Shown one piece after another: positions 51,509 through 59,389 of a DNA stretch of 64,000 nt. Within the stretch, counting starts at the first letter, position 1, and each line of letters begins with the position of its first letter. The position numbers and the translations under genes are program-made. This DNA is from Cohnella zeiphila (GTDB taxonomy: Bacteria; Bacillota; Bacilli; Paenibacillales; Paenibacillaceae): assembly GCF_014212055.1 (NCBI RefSeq), contig NZ_JACJVO010000035.1:26552-90551 (forward strand). Reading direction: 5' to 3'. The notes under the pieces are model-generated. The model was not told the origin of the DNA, did not search any database, and saw nothing but the letters and a program-made list of their open reading frames with translations.

Positions 51509-54427
51509 TTATTCGAACCGGATCTCGTCGATCCATACCGTCCCGGCGCTGCCGTACCAGAACGACATTTGCAGCTGGCCCGGGGAAGCCCGGTTGACGC
51601 CGTTCGCGGCCAAATCGATCGAAATATCCTTGTAGGACGTGGTGACCGTATCCCCGCTGAAAGCTCCGAGCGTCTTCTCCGCTCCTCCGAGTATAAGGTG
51701 GAACTGGCTTTCTTCGCCGCCCGCCGCGCCTTTGATCCGCACGATCAGCTTGCTGTACCCGGTTATGCTCTGCGTGACGTCGCTGCCGAACCATCCCGCG
51801 TTGTTGTACTGCAGCTTCAGGGCGCCGTTCTCAAGGACGCCGGCGTTGTTCGCGAACCCGTTGGCTCCCGTCCATTTGCCCAGGTCATTGCTGCCCGGCC
51901 AAGCCGGAGAATTGTCGAAATTGTCCAGAAGCAGAGCCGAGCCGCCTCCGGACGCGTTCGTCGTCCCGGACGCCGCGCCGCTGGCCGCCGATACGTTGCC
52001 TGCCGCGTCTTTGGCCTTCACGGTATAACTGTACGTCGTGCCGGAGGCGAGACCGGTGTCGGTATAAGCCGCAGCCGCCGTCGTCCCCGCGTAGACGCCG
52101 TTCCGGTAAACGTCGTAGCCCGTTACGCCCACGTTATCGGTCGACGGGCTCCAACCAAGCGTGAGGCTGCTCGTCGTCGCGGACGTAACGGCGACGTTCG
52201 CCGGAACCGTCGGCGCCTGCGTATCTGTGCCGCCGCTGCTGCCGGTATTCAGCCGGATCCGGTCGAAGTCCGGAGCCCATCCGCTCGCATTCGACAGTTT
52301 GAGGGTATTATTCCCTGCGCTGAGCTGCACGGAAGTTTGCACCGTTCCCACCGTACTCCAGCCGCCCGTACTCGGGAAGCTGAGACTGGTTGCCGCGCCG
52401 CCGTTGACGCTCAGCTGCGCCGATCTTGCCGCATCTCCGTTCAGATAAGAGATCGTCAGCGTGTACGTTCCCGAAGCCGGCGCGTTCACGCCGTTGAACT
52501 GCAAGGTGCCGCTATTGTTTCCCACGTACCCGACCTTCGAGCCGCCGGAGCAGGCGCTGCATGACGCCGTCGCCGCTCCGCCCGCCAGCGTGTTGCCGGA
52601 GGCTTCCGCTTCATAGGTGACGGAGGTTCCCCCGCCGCCGGCGGCGTCCGTCGTCACGCTTACCGCATTGCCGGCGTTCGACACGTTGCCTGCCGCGTCT
52701 TTGGCTTTCACGGTATACGTATAGGTCGTCTGCGCTTGCAGCCCGGTGTCCGTAAAGGAGGTCCCGGTCGATGAACCCGCATAGGTTCCGCTGCGATAAA
52801 TATCGTAACCGGCGACGCCGACATTGTCCGTCGACGCGGACCAGCTCAGGCTGACGGTGCTTGCCGTTTTCCCGGTAGAGACGAGATTGGACGGGGCAGT
52901 CGGCGCCTGCGTATCTCCGCTTCCGCCGCTTGCTCCGCCGTCGTAAGCGCCGCTTTGCAGGCTATAGCCCAGCGTGTTGTCGGACTTCAAGCTGGCGAAC
53001 GTTCCCAGATTTTGATTGGCCGGGTCCATGCCGATGCCCACTTTGCCGATCGGCGTTCGGCCGCCGGCGTAATAGTTCGTATTGGCGAACCGAACGCTCG
53101 GCTTCCAGCCCGACGGATCGAGAATGGACAGCGCCAGCGTATACGTCCCGTTCGGCACGCTCGTCGGGATCGTGAACGAACCGTTCACCGTGTTCGTTGC
53201 CGGGGCCTGGCTATACGAGCGGTTTGTGCTGTTCCAATTCGTACCCGGCAGCCAATTCCGGATATCGGCCTGGAACAAGCCTTTCCACGCTATGCTTCCG
53301 TCGCTCTTCAGCAAGCTCGCTTCGACGGGCCAGTTGTAGTAGAAAGGAGACGAGCCTTTGTTGACGACCTGGAACGAAACGTTCATCGTCCCCCCTGGCG
53401 TCACGTTGCCGGTGAACGTAGCCTGATTCAGCACGAAGCGGTAGCCGAGTACTTTCTGCATCGCGGTCGCTCCCGCTTCGACGGAAGAATTGCTCGCCGT
53501 ATAGTCCGATATCCATCCAAGGCTTGACGTATGGGTGTTCATGATCCAATCGATGACGTAGTTCGTATGGGAAGCGTTGCCGAGAGTGCCGTCCGGGCTG
53601 CCGCCCAGATTGGACTGATCGCCCCAATCGTAGGCGACCTCGCCGCTGTTGATCTGCGTCCGCCAAGTATCTCGGGAAATTTCCCCGTTGCCGCCCGCAG
53701 CGTCGTCCGGCAGCGCGAAGGAATCCCATTGGATGCCGAAGTTATAGTCGGGGAATGTCTCGGGATAACGAACGAGCACTTTCTTGTTGTGGAAAGCTGC
53801 CGTGTACGCATCTCCCAGCGCCGTTTGGAAGCTCAGCGGAATGCGGTCCGTGCCGTCGGGGAATTTGTTCGGATAAATGTGATTTTCGCCCCAATTCCCG
53901 TATAAGCCAAGCTCGACGAAAGCGACGCGGGGATCGTTGTCCCAAGCTTGTCCGAGCTTGGCGATGAACGCGACGAGACGGGACTTCAGCGTATCCGACA
54001 GCCATTCGTTCACCGGATCGTCGTGAGGTACGCCGTTCGGCCAGAATTCCCCGGTTCCCGGATAGACGATGACGACGCGCGGGACGACTTTGATGTTCTT
54101 GTTCTCGATGCCCGCCCAAGCGGCGTTGCTCCAATCCTTGATCTTCTGCACCGAATCCGTCGCGTCCGTCTCGAGATCCGTGTACTTGATGTAATGCTTG
54201 TAAATATCCGAATACTCCCGGTCGGCAAACGAGCTGTCATTGATGTACCGGGACGGACGGAAGCCCATGATCGGATTTTTGAACGCTTCGGACGATTCGG
54301 TCAAATTTACCGTAATCGGCCCGACGGCGGCGTGTGCCACAGTTCCCGATCCCGTTCCCCCTCCCCACCACGCGAACGCGGACAGCGCCGCCGCGCATAG
54401 CAGCGGTCCTACTCTTCGTTTTCCCAT
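51509..54427 (-). CDS. Secreted DUF4832-type protein with FN3 and carbohydrate-binding modules
   Basis: A 972-residue exported protein, convergent with the 1850-aa paralogue. Signal peptide 1-34 ends VAHAAVG. The N-terminal DUF4832-type module (about 35-490) has SSEAFKNPIMGFRPSRYIND, AFVELGLYGNWGENHIYP (Glu181) and NSGEVAYDW (Glu263). Then come an FN3 domain at about 504, a CBM35-like domain at 602 (TYEAEASGNTLAGGA, CSACSGG, KVGYVGNNSGTL), an FN3 domain at 733 and a C-terminal beta-sandwich at 830-972 (LLLDNFDNSPAWPG). The FN3 and CBM35-like units are nearly the same as those in the 1850-aa protein, indicating recent module exchange or duplication. The catalytic module is more divergent: the two carboxylates are only 82 residues apart. 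The start has a GGAGGAG site. Confidence 0.85.
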   Translation of the reverse strand: MGKRRVGPLLCAAALSAFAWWGGGTGSGTVAHAAVGPITVNLTESSEAFKNPIMGFRPSRYINDSSFADREYSDIYKHYIKYTDLETDATDSVQKIKDWSNAAWAGIENKNIKVVPRVVIVYPGTGEFWPNGVPHDDPVNEWLSDTLKSRLVAFIAKLGQAWDNDPRVAFVELGLYGNWGENHIYPNKFPDGTDRIPLSFQTALGDAYTAAFHNKKVLVRYPETFPDYNFGIQWDSFALPDDAAGGNGEISRDTWRTQINSGEVAYDWGDQSNLGGSPDGTLGNASHTNYVIDWIMNTHTSSLGWISDYTASNSSVEAGATAMQKVLGYRFVLNQATFTGNVTPGGTMNVSFQVVNKGSSPFYYNWPVEASLLKSDGSIAWKGLFQADIRNWLPGTNWNSTNRSYSQAPATNTVNGSFTIPTSVPNGTYTLALSILDPSGWKPSVRFANTNYYAGGRTPIGKVGIGMDPANQNLGTFASLKSDNTLGYSLQSGAYDGGASGGSGDTQAPTAPSNLVSTGKTASTVSLSWSASTDNVGVAGYDIYRSGTYAGSSTGTSFTDTGLQAQTTYTYTVKAKDAAGNVSNAGNAVSVTTDAAGGGGTSVTYEAEASGNTLAGGAATASCSACSGGSKVGYVGNNSGTLQFNGVNAPASGTYTLTISYLNGDAARSAQLSVNGGAATSLSFPSTGGWSTVGTVQTSVQLSAGNNTLKLSNASGWAPDFDRIRLNTGSSGGTDTQAPTVPANVAVTSATTSSLTLGWSPSTDNVGVTGYDVYRNGVYAGTTAAAAYTDTGLASGTTYSYTVKAKDAAGNVSAASGAASGTTNASGGGSALLLDNFDNSPAWPGSNDLGKWTGANGFANNAGVLENGALKLQYNNAGWFGSDVTQSITGYSKLIVRIKGAAGGEESQFHLILGGAEKTLGAFSGDTVTTSYKDISIDLAANGVNRASPGQLQMSFWYGSAGTVWIDEIRFE

Positions 54428-54579
54428 CGTTCTCCTCCTCGGCTTAATGGTGAATTCTCCCTTATTTTGTCATAGGGAGAAACGGCCCGCGATGCCGAGA
54501 ATTAAAGAAAAGCGACAAGTTTTTAATAAAGCTGTATTCAATCAGAATATGGATTTACGACTAAGGAAGCCGCTCCACT

Positions 54580-55104
54580 TTATTTCGCTATTGAAACACC
54601 AAACTTTTTCATTAATTTCTGTGATATTCTCCATGCCTCTTCTCTAGTCTGGGCAGGAGCCGAAATCATAAATCCATTTGATGGAGCCCATGTTCTGGGC
54701 TCTCCATTAAATACAGAGATGGAAAATGGAGTAAATCGGTCATTCGTGTACAACATGCCAAGAATATATATACTAGGCACTGCAATCCCTTCATTAATTT
54801 TAAAACCAGAATATATTTGACTAAAATTCCCGCCTCGAGAATCTAATAAAAGTTCTGTTTGTTCATCCGGAATTTTGGGAAGTTCCTTCCCCTCAAAGCT
54901 AACGATACCATTAAACGTTCTTCTGCCATTTATGTGATTTTGCAGTTTCCCGTCGAGATGTACTTTAACTTTCTCGAATACCTTTTCATTTCCTAATTGA
55001 TAATACACACCATCTAACGTGGTCTCATACCGTTTGGGTATGAGATACCATGTGGAGAAAAGTCCTAAAATTAAAATAAATACAATGAAAATTTTGACCT
55101 TCAT
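54580..55104 (-). CDS. Small membrane-anchored protein of unknown function
   Basis: A 174-residue protein with one N-terminal membrane helix (VKIFIVFILILGLFSTWYLI) and an external domain of about 150 residues (RYETTLDGVYYQLGNEKVFE, LLDSRGGNFSQIYSGFKI). The start has a GGAGGAAAGG site. I do not recognise the family. It is AT-rich (clearly lower in GC than the genes at its left) and is the last of a run of four small genes on the minus strand that look acquired together. Its first 80 bases overlap the end of the upstream reading frame. Confidence 0.7.
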   Translation of the reverse strand: MKVKIFIVFILILGLFSTWYLIPKRYETTLDGVYYQLGNEKVFEKVKVHLDGKLQNHINGRRTFNGIVSFEGKELPKIPDEQTELLLDSRGGNFSQIYSGFKINEGIAVPSIYILGMLYTNDRFTPFSISVFNGEPRTWAPSNGFMISAPAQTREEAWRISQKLMKKFGVSIAK

Positions 55105-55381
55105 TCCTTTCCTCCCCTGCTATCATTCTAAAAAAAACGTAATAAATGATAATAAGCGCACCGTACAAAACGATGGAGAGAATCGTAGAATTTCTTTTTG
55201 AATACTCTCTCTTCGGTTCGTACGAATTAACAAATTTTTTTAAACTTATAAACGCAAACGCAATTAACCAGCCAACGAATAAACCCCAATTAAACAATTT
55301 AAAAAGTACCAGATACCATACCCAAATGGCCAGTAAGTATTCAGTTATTTTTAACAGATTGATTTTAGTATTCACAGCCAA
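55025..55381 (-). CDS. Small hydrophobic protein of unknown function
   Basis: An open frame of up to 118 codons starting at TTG (55381) or GTG (55375), with a GGGGA site upstream. It has two or three membrane segments (YLLAIWVWYLVLFKLFNWGL, GWLIAFAFISLKKF, ILSIVLYGALIIIYYVFF). The last 30 codons overlap the next gene, which is unusually long for a bacterial overlap, so the C-terminus may result from a frameshift, or the true stop may have been lost. It lies between a lipoprotein gene and a membrane-anchored protein gene in an AT-rich cluster. No family recognised. Confidence 0.55.
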   Translation of the reverse strand: MAVNTKINLLKITEYLLAIWVWYLVLFKLFNWGLFVGWLIAFAFISLKKFVNSYEPKREYSKRNSTILSIVLYGALIIIYYVFFRMIAGEERNEGQNFHCIYFNFRTFLHMVSHTQTV

Positions 55382-55429
55382 ATTAAAGTCCCCGTTTCTT
55401 CAATATATTCCATATAACTGAATAGAAAC

Positions 55430-55813
55430 TCACTTCGACTTGACCTTTAAATCTTTACCAATCAGCTTTGTACCTTCATAAATGACGCCATGATCATAAT
55501 TTTTGATATCAAAATAACCATTATAATAATTCCAAACATCTGAACGATTTGAATACTTAGCAATAACATCCAAAATGCGTTTGAACAACACAGTTGCTTC
55601 AGTTTCTGTAAGATCCCCCTCAACCATAAGTCTGAATTTAACATCTTTATTACCATCAAAAGAAGAGGCCGTAGTAGCTATCCCGTCAAGTTTCCTAAAA
55701 TAGTCCTCGGATTTTCCAACTGCATCGCTAATGTCGATGCTTGTATCCTGACTACATGATACAGTCAAAAAAATTGAAATGAATGAGAGAACAAATAAAA
55801 TTTTTCTACTCAT
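55430..55813 (-). CDS. Small lipoprotein of unknown function
   Basis: A 127-residue lipoprotein. The start MSRKILFVLSFISIF at 55813 has a GGAGGC site nine bases upstream, better than the Met 14 codons earlier. The signal ends FLTVSC (Cys19). The mature part (VGKSEDYFRKLDGIATTASS, EGDLTETEATVLFKRILDVI, NYYNGYFDIKNYDHGVIYEG) has mixed alpha/beta character. No family recognised. It belongs to the AT-rich four-gene cluster and follows a 56-aa membrane protein gene by 41 bp. Confidence 0.7.
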   Translation of the reverse strand: MSRKILFVLSFISIFLTVSCSQDTSIDISDAVGKSEDYFRKLDGIATTASSFDGNKDVKFRLMVEGDLTETEATVLFKRILDVIAKYSNRSDVWNYYNGYFDIKNYDHGVIYEGTKLIGKDLKVKSK

Positions 55814-55854
55814 CAATTTAGTGCCTCCATTCTTGCATAACAAAAACAGCTCCA

Positions 55855-56025
55855 TTATCTTCTTTTATTCTTTTCTATATAAATATCAAATGCTGTTATT
55901 CCGCGAATTAAAAATTTAATTAATAAGTATAAACAATATAATCCGAGTAAAATGAACAATCCATACACAATAAACATGATTTGAGCAAACATTGGAAATA
56001 AAGAAAAGTTGCCTGTTCCGCTCAC
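55855..56025 (-). CDS. 56-aa single-pass membrane protein
   Basis: A short reading frame starting at GTG (56025) with a near-perfect AGGAGGA site eight bases before it. The protein has an extracellular-type N-terminus (SGTGNFSLFPMFAQIM), one or two membrane helices (MFIVYGLFILLGLYCLYLLI, KFLIRGITAF) and a basic C-terminus (EKNKRR). It heads the AT-rich cluster of small membrane and lipoprotein genes. The strong ribosome binding site and the full hydrophobic profile support it as real despite its length. Function unknown. Confidence 0.65.
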   Translation of the reverse strand: MSGTGNFSLFPMFAQIMFIVYGLFILLGLYCLYLLIKFLIRGITAFDIYIEKNKRR

Positions 56026-56254
56026 TTTTATTCCTCCCTATCAAAATTATGGAAAACACCTGAATGTTTTTATAATTCGCGAACCAATGAAACTATCCTG
56101 CGTTTTTTTGTTAAATGACCATCGGCAGCCTAATAGTTGGCCGGCCGACTGTTGGGATGCATGGCTTGCCGGCTGCGCCGCGAAGGGCATTCACGTTTGG
56201 GCGCCGAGTGCGTATCCTATCGGGAAAGGATTTTGATTTGCGGAGGCATCGACG

Positions 56255-57037
56255 GTGGGATACTACGTAACGGTAGAGCCGGGGGTAAAGCTCTACGTGG
56301 AGGACATCAACCCGGCAGGAAGCAAGACGATCGTGTTTCTTCATGGCTGGCCGCTCAGCCATGAACAGTTCGAATATCAGTTCGACGTGCTGCCGGGCAT
56401 GGGTTACCGCTGCATCGGCATCGACTGGCGTGGCTTCGGCAAGTCGGACCGGCCCTACGGCGGCTATCATTTAGAGCGGCTTGCGGACGATATCCGCGCC
56501 GTCGTCGACGCGCTCCAATTGAAAGAATTCGTGCTTGCCGGACATTCGACCGGAGGCGCGATCGCGATCAAATACGTCGTGCGGTACAATGGCGGAGGCG
56601 TATCCAAGCTCGTGCTGATCGACGCGGCGGCGCCGCGCGGCTTCACCAATGAGACGGCTGCGCGGTTGCTGAAGCAGACGTTGAACGACCGGGCAAACAT
56701 GATGCTCGGCGTAACGGACATTTTCTTCTTCCGGTACATCACCAAGCCATTCTCGGACTGGTTCAATTGGATGGGCATGCAGGCTGCCGGCTGGTCGACG
56801 GCCGCGGTCATCGTCATGCTGCGGGACTTCGATTTGAATGCAGACTTATCTCGCATCCAGGTGCCCACGCTGATCGTGCATGGCATTCACGACCAGGTCA
56901 TTCCATTCAGCCAGGCGGAGGAAATACACCGAAAAATTCCTCATTCGCAGCTTGTGCCGTTCATGTACAGCGGCCACGGCTCGTTCTACGACGAACGCGA
57001 CAAGTTCAATCTGCTGTTGCGGGAGTTCGTCGGATGA
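56255..57037 (+). CDS. Alpha/beta hydrolase
   Basis: A 260-residue hydrolase of the alpha/beta fold, similar in outline to haloperoxidase/esterase enzymes. It starts at GTG 56255 with a GGAGGC site. The oxyanion region is FLHGWPLSHEQF, the nucleophile is Ser in LAGHSTGGA, the acid Asp is in VHGIHDQVIPF, and the catalytic His is in YSGHGSFYDE. A cap domain of about 60 residues contains many aromatic residues (DIFFFRYITKPFSDWFNW). GC content is high, unlike its AT-rich neighbours on both sides. No operon partners. The substrate is not predictable. Confidence 0.9.
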   Translation: MGYYVTVEPGVKLYVEDINPAGSKTIVFLHGWPLSHEQFEYQFDVLPGMGYRCIGIDWRGFGKSDRPYGGYHLERLADDIRAVVDALQLKEFVLAGHSTGGAIAIKYVVRYNGGGVSKLVLIDAAAPRGFTNETAARLLKQTLNDRANMMLGVTDIFFFRYITKPFSDWFNWMGMQAAGWSTAAVIVMLRDFDLNADLSRIQVPTLIVHGIHDQVIPFSQAEEIHRKIPHSQLVPFMYSGHGSFYDERDKFNLLLREFVG

Positions 57038-57088
57038 TGAACGCCTCGCCAGGGGAACCACAATAGCACGACGACTGGCAAATTGAGA

Positions 57089-57120
57089 AAACGACAGCCT
57101 TTATACCGGCTGCCGTTTCT
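57089..57120 (+). terminator. Probable terminator of the hydrolase gene
   Basis: AACGACAGCC pairs with GGCTGCCGTT (one mismatch) around an 8-base loop, followed by TTCTT. It lies about 50 bp after the stop codon. Confidence 0.5.
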
Positions 57121-57128
57121 TCGAGTTT

Positions 57129-57160
57129 ATGGAACTATCTTTTCCCGATAGTTCCATAAT
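57129..57160. repeat. 12-bp inverted repeat
   Basis: TATGGAACTATC pairs perfectly with GATAGTTCCATA around a 7-base loop. No long T-run follows. It is one of several palindromes in the 57.1-57.8 kb stretch. Confidence 0.6.
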
Positions 57161-57263
57161 TCTAATAACTCCACTCATCTGAGATGTAGATATAGTTTCA
57201 CTGAGAGCTGCCCCAGCCATCTTGTATTACTTATGCTATGGATTCCGAGGTCCGTACGACACG

Positions 57264-57524
57264 TTACCTTCGATCCTCTATAATTCGTACATTCTTAGCT
57301 GATCTTCGCTGGGAATCCGCTATGCTCGGGAATTCGATTAGGTCGAATTCAACTTTTTGCCCCTCTTTAAGAAACCGAAAGCCGTTCGATAACCTAATGG
57401 GATCTGGTAGTATTTCGCTAAAGTGAACAAAAACATGGTTACCGTCCTGGCCGTCTAACAGGATCCGCCCGTAACCTTTATCTTCTTTGAACCATTTAAC
57501 AATACCCCATCGTCTTTCCCCCAT
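57264..57524 (-). CDS. Cold-shock-domain protein (atypical)
   Basis: An 86-residue single cold-shock domain. RNP1-like KWFKEDKGYGRILL and RNP2-like VFVHFSEI are recognisable, as are the start motif GIVKW and the late LKEGQKVEFDL strand. Compared with ordinary CspA proteins (about 66 residues, GFGFI), it is longer at the C-terminus (SIADSQRRSAKNVRIIEDRR) and has YGR in place of FGF. It probably binds single-stranded RNA or DNA. Monocistronic; the start follows a GGAGG site. Confidence 0.85.
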   Translation of the reverse strand: MGERRWGIVKWFKEDKGYGRILLDGQDGNHVFVHFSEILPDPIRLSNGFRFLKEGQKVEFDLIEFPSIADSQRRSAKNVRIIEDRR

Positions 57525-57606
57525 TTTGGCACCTCCGCTGTTACTTTATAAATTATCACAAAATTGGGCTATCGTTTCCCATTAGCGTGATCTCAACAAT
57601 ATATTC

Positions 57607-57731
57607 TTAACCAATGGTTAAAAGGAATAGCGGTGCAAAAATGTTATCACTGAATGCCGGCATTCTAGGGTTTGGTACGTTTCCAGACATTCGTCCCGCA
57701 TAAAAACCCTCGAATGGATAGTTATCCATTC
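57607..57731. repeat. Cluster of three palindromes in an intergenic region
   Basis: Within the 303-bp gap 57525-57827 lie TTAACCA-A-TGGTTAA (57607-57621), the perfect 14-bp palindrome GAATGCCGGCATTC (57652-57665) and GAATGGATA-GT-TATCCATTC (57712-57731). They precede the secreted NTF2-like protein gene and may be operators for that gene, or debris of a mobile element. Nothing else recognisable is in the gap. Confidence 0.5.
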
Positions 57732-57827
57732 CTATGTACCCGACTAGAATTATTTGTTATTATTACACCACAATTGGCTCCGGAACTAGACGCCCATAAA
57801 GAAACAAAGTTTGAGGGAGGTTTTTTC

Positions 57828-58310
57828 ATGAAAAGGACTTTACTATTTGGATTGGTTGCTATCGCAATTTCATTGACGACCGTTTCCGTAGTATATGCAC
57901 ATTCAGAGGATTCTTACAGTAATTCTAACGCTAACCCTCTTGAGGTAGCTAACGGATATTTTACTGCATTTAAAAATGATAATGCGGATGAAATGATTAA
58001 GTATTCGGTCGATACTAGTTACCAAAATGACGCAAGTCGTCGGAAGGCCTATGAAGCGCAGGGTGAGACTATTCAAAATTATATTGTTACGGATTTTAAA
58101 CAAATTAACGATTCAGAGGCAATAATCAAGGTTCGATATGTATTTCATGATCTAGGGACCATGCCAGAAATTCCATTCAAAATCAATAAATTTAACTCTG
58201 GCTGGAAAGTGGTTGTTGAGCCAATCGTTATTAATCATATTCAAGGCGATCCTGACTTTGGTAAGGTTAGCAAAGGAGTTCCAGATTATCTTATTCCGCA
58301 TAATGCTTAA
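57828..58310 (+). CDS. Small secreted protein, possibly NTF2-like
   Basis: A 160-residue exported protein. ATG at 57828 (site GGGAGG) is chosen over an open frame that begins 52 codons upstream without signal. The signal peptide ends VVYAHSED. The mature segment (NPLEVANGYFTAFKNDNADE, YIVTDFKQINDSEAIIKVRY, INKFNSGWKVVVEP) has the helix-sheet order of NTF2-like / DUF4878 domains. AT-rich. Upstream palindromes may control it. Function unknown. Confidence 0.75.
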   Translation: MKRTLLFGLVAIAISLTTVSVVYAHSEDSYSNSNANPLEVANGYFTAFKNDNADEMIKYSVDTSYQNDASRRKAYEAQGETIQNYIVTDFKQINDSEAIIKVRYVFHDLGTMPEIPFKINKFNSGWKVVVEPIVINHIQGDPDFGKVSKGVPDYLIPHNA

Positions 58311-58352
58311 ATGTCATCTCTCCTGGCTGGCTGTCGAATCCATGCTTAGATG

Positions 58353-58379
58353 AAAAGCCCCGGAGTAAATCCCCGAGGC
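58353..58379 (-). terminator. Terminator of the SRPBCC gene
   Basis: GCCCCGGAG (58357-58365) and CCCCGAGGC (58371-58379) form a 9-bp stem with two wobble pairs, followed on the minus strand by CTTTTC, 26 bp beyond the stop codon. Confidence 0.65.
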
Positions 58380-58404
58380 ATTCTTCTCACCGATTGGTCT
58401 TGAC

Positions 58405-58905
58405 TTAAAGTTGACTAGCCAGATAATGGGTAAGTTGCTCGAACGTGCCTTCGAACCCTTGCGCAACCATTGGCGCCATCGCGTCAAACGCTTCCTGTTC
58501 TTCAGCAGAAGCATGGAGCGGCCCGCCCTGCAGCGTCAAAATCGTCCTTCCCTCGTTTTCTTCAAGCGTTAGAATATTCAGAATCTCAAGCGGCCAGTTC
58601 GGATTAAAAGGCGCGCGAACCGTGTTGCCTTCTTCATCGGAAAAGGATTGGACCCATACCAGTTTCTCCGGCTCCTGCACTTCCCGGTAAACGAACTTGC
58701 CCCACATGGCATGCTGTCCGTCCGGAGACTTCTGGCAACCGAGAAACATACCGCCTGGACGGACATCCATTCTTGCCACTTCCAGAGAGAACCCCTTGGG
58801 TCCCCACCAGTTTCCAAAGTGCGCCGGATCGGTCCACACCTTAAATACCAGTTCTCTCGGGGCGTTAAACTCGCGTTTCAATAAGAGTCCCTGTTGGTTG
58901 CTCAT
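58405..58905 (-). CDS. SRPBCC / AHSA1-domain protein
   Basis: A 166-residue single-domain protein of the START-like AHSA1 group. The N-terminal REFNAPRELVFKVWTDPAHF followed by NWWGPKGFSL, the RPGGMFLGCQKSPDG strand and the C-terminal helix GFEGTFEQLTHYLASQL are characteristic. Members bind hydrophobic ligands or act as general stress proteins; no ligand can be named here. The start has a GGAAGAGGAA site. Monocistronic with a terminator. Confidence 0.9.
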   Translation of the reverse strand: MSNQQGLLLKREFNAPRELVFKVWTDPAHFGNWWGPKGFSLEVARMDVRPGGMFLGCQKSPDGQHAMWGKFVYREVQEPEKLVWVQSFSDEEGNTVRAPFNPNWPLEILNILTLEENEGRTILTLQGGPLHASAEEQEAFDAMAPMVAQGFEGTFEQLTHYLASQL

Positions 58906-58997
58906 TACATTTCCTCTTCCCTTCCGATGAATTGTTACAGTGTACTAGAGGCTTTCTTCAGAAGCTCCGTTATATGCTCTAATGTTAGTTCGAAGAA

Positions 58998-59123
58998 TTA
59001 ATAATCTAAGTAAACATATTTAGCCATGAACTCGGAGAGATTTAAACAATCCATATGTTCTGGTGGATGTTTTACTTTCATTTCATTACCAAAGCCAATA
59101 AAAACTTGCAAAACCAGTATTCC
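58998..59123 (-). pseudogene. 3' remnant of an unidentified gene
   Basis: A 41-codon open frame without a good start of its own ends in a protein-like sequence (VFIGFGNEMKVKHPPEHMDC, LNLSEFMAKYVYLDY). The frame is closed upstream by a stop. It could be a degraded gene, or a 27-residue peptide from the internal Met. Family not recognised. Confidence 0.3.
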
Positions 59124-59126
59124 TTA

Positions 59127-59389
59127 ATAGGGTCCCTCGAACATTCAACGAAAATATACGCTAAACTCTAGGACGTGACCGGCTATCTTAAGCTTGGTAA
59201 TGCACTGAAATTATCGACAAGCTCCCTGTTGAACTACCACTTCAATCCAAAATCATGAATGATTTTAATTTGGACAGAATTTATCCTCGGTTTAAATCTA
59301 TGACAATACCTGTCACCATTATAATGTATAACTGAAATCAAGCCCGGCTAACTTAGCTAGTGGGTAAAATTTCAAGGAGTAGTTTAATC
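59127..59389 (+). promoter_or_regulatory. AT-rich gap with a palindrome and candidate -10
   Basis: This gene-free part holds AAAATCAT-GA-ATGATTTT (59249-59266), an 8-bp-arm palindrome, and TATAAT at 59320-59325 upstream of the 64-aa gene, without a convincing -35. CATTATAATG overlaps the -10 as a further palindrome. Nothing else is recognisable. Confidence 0.35.

Noticed and set aside
56009..56236. 75-codon plus-strand frame before the hydrolase
   Set aside because: It overlaps the better supported 56-aa gene on the other strand, has no ribosome binding site, and changes composition halfway across the AT/GC boundary.
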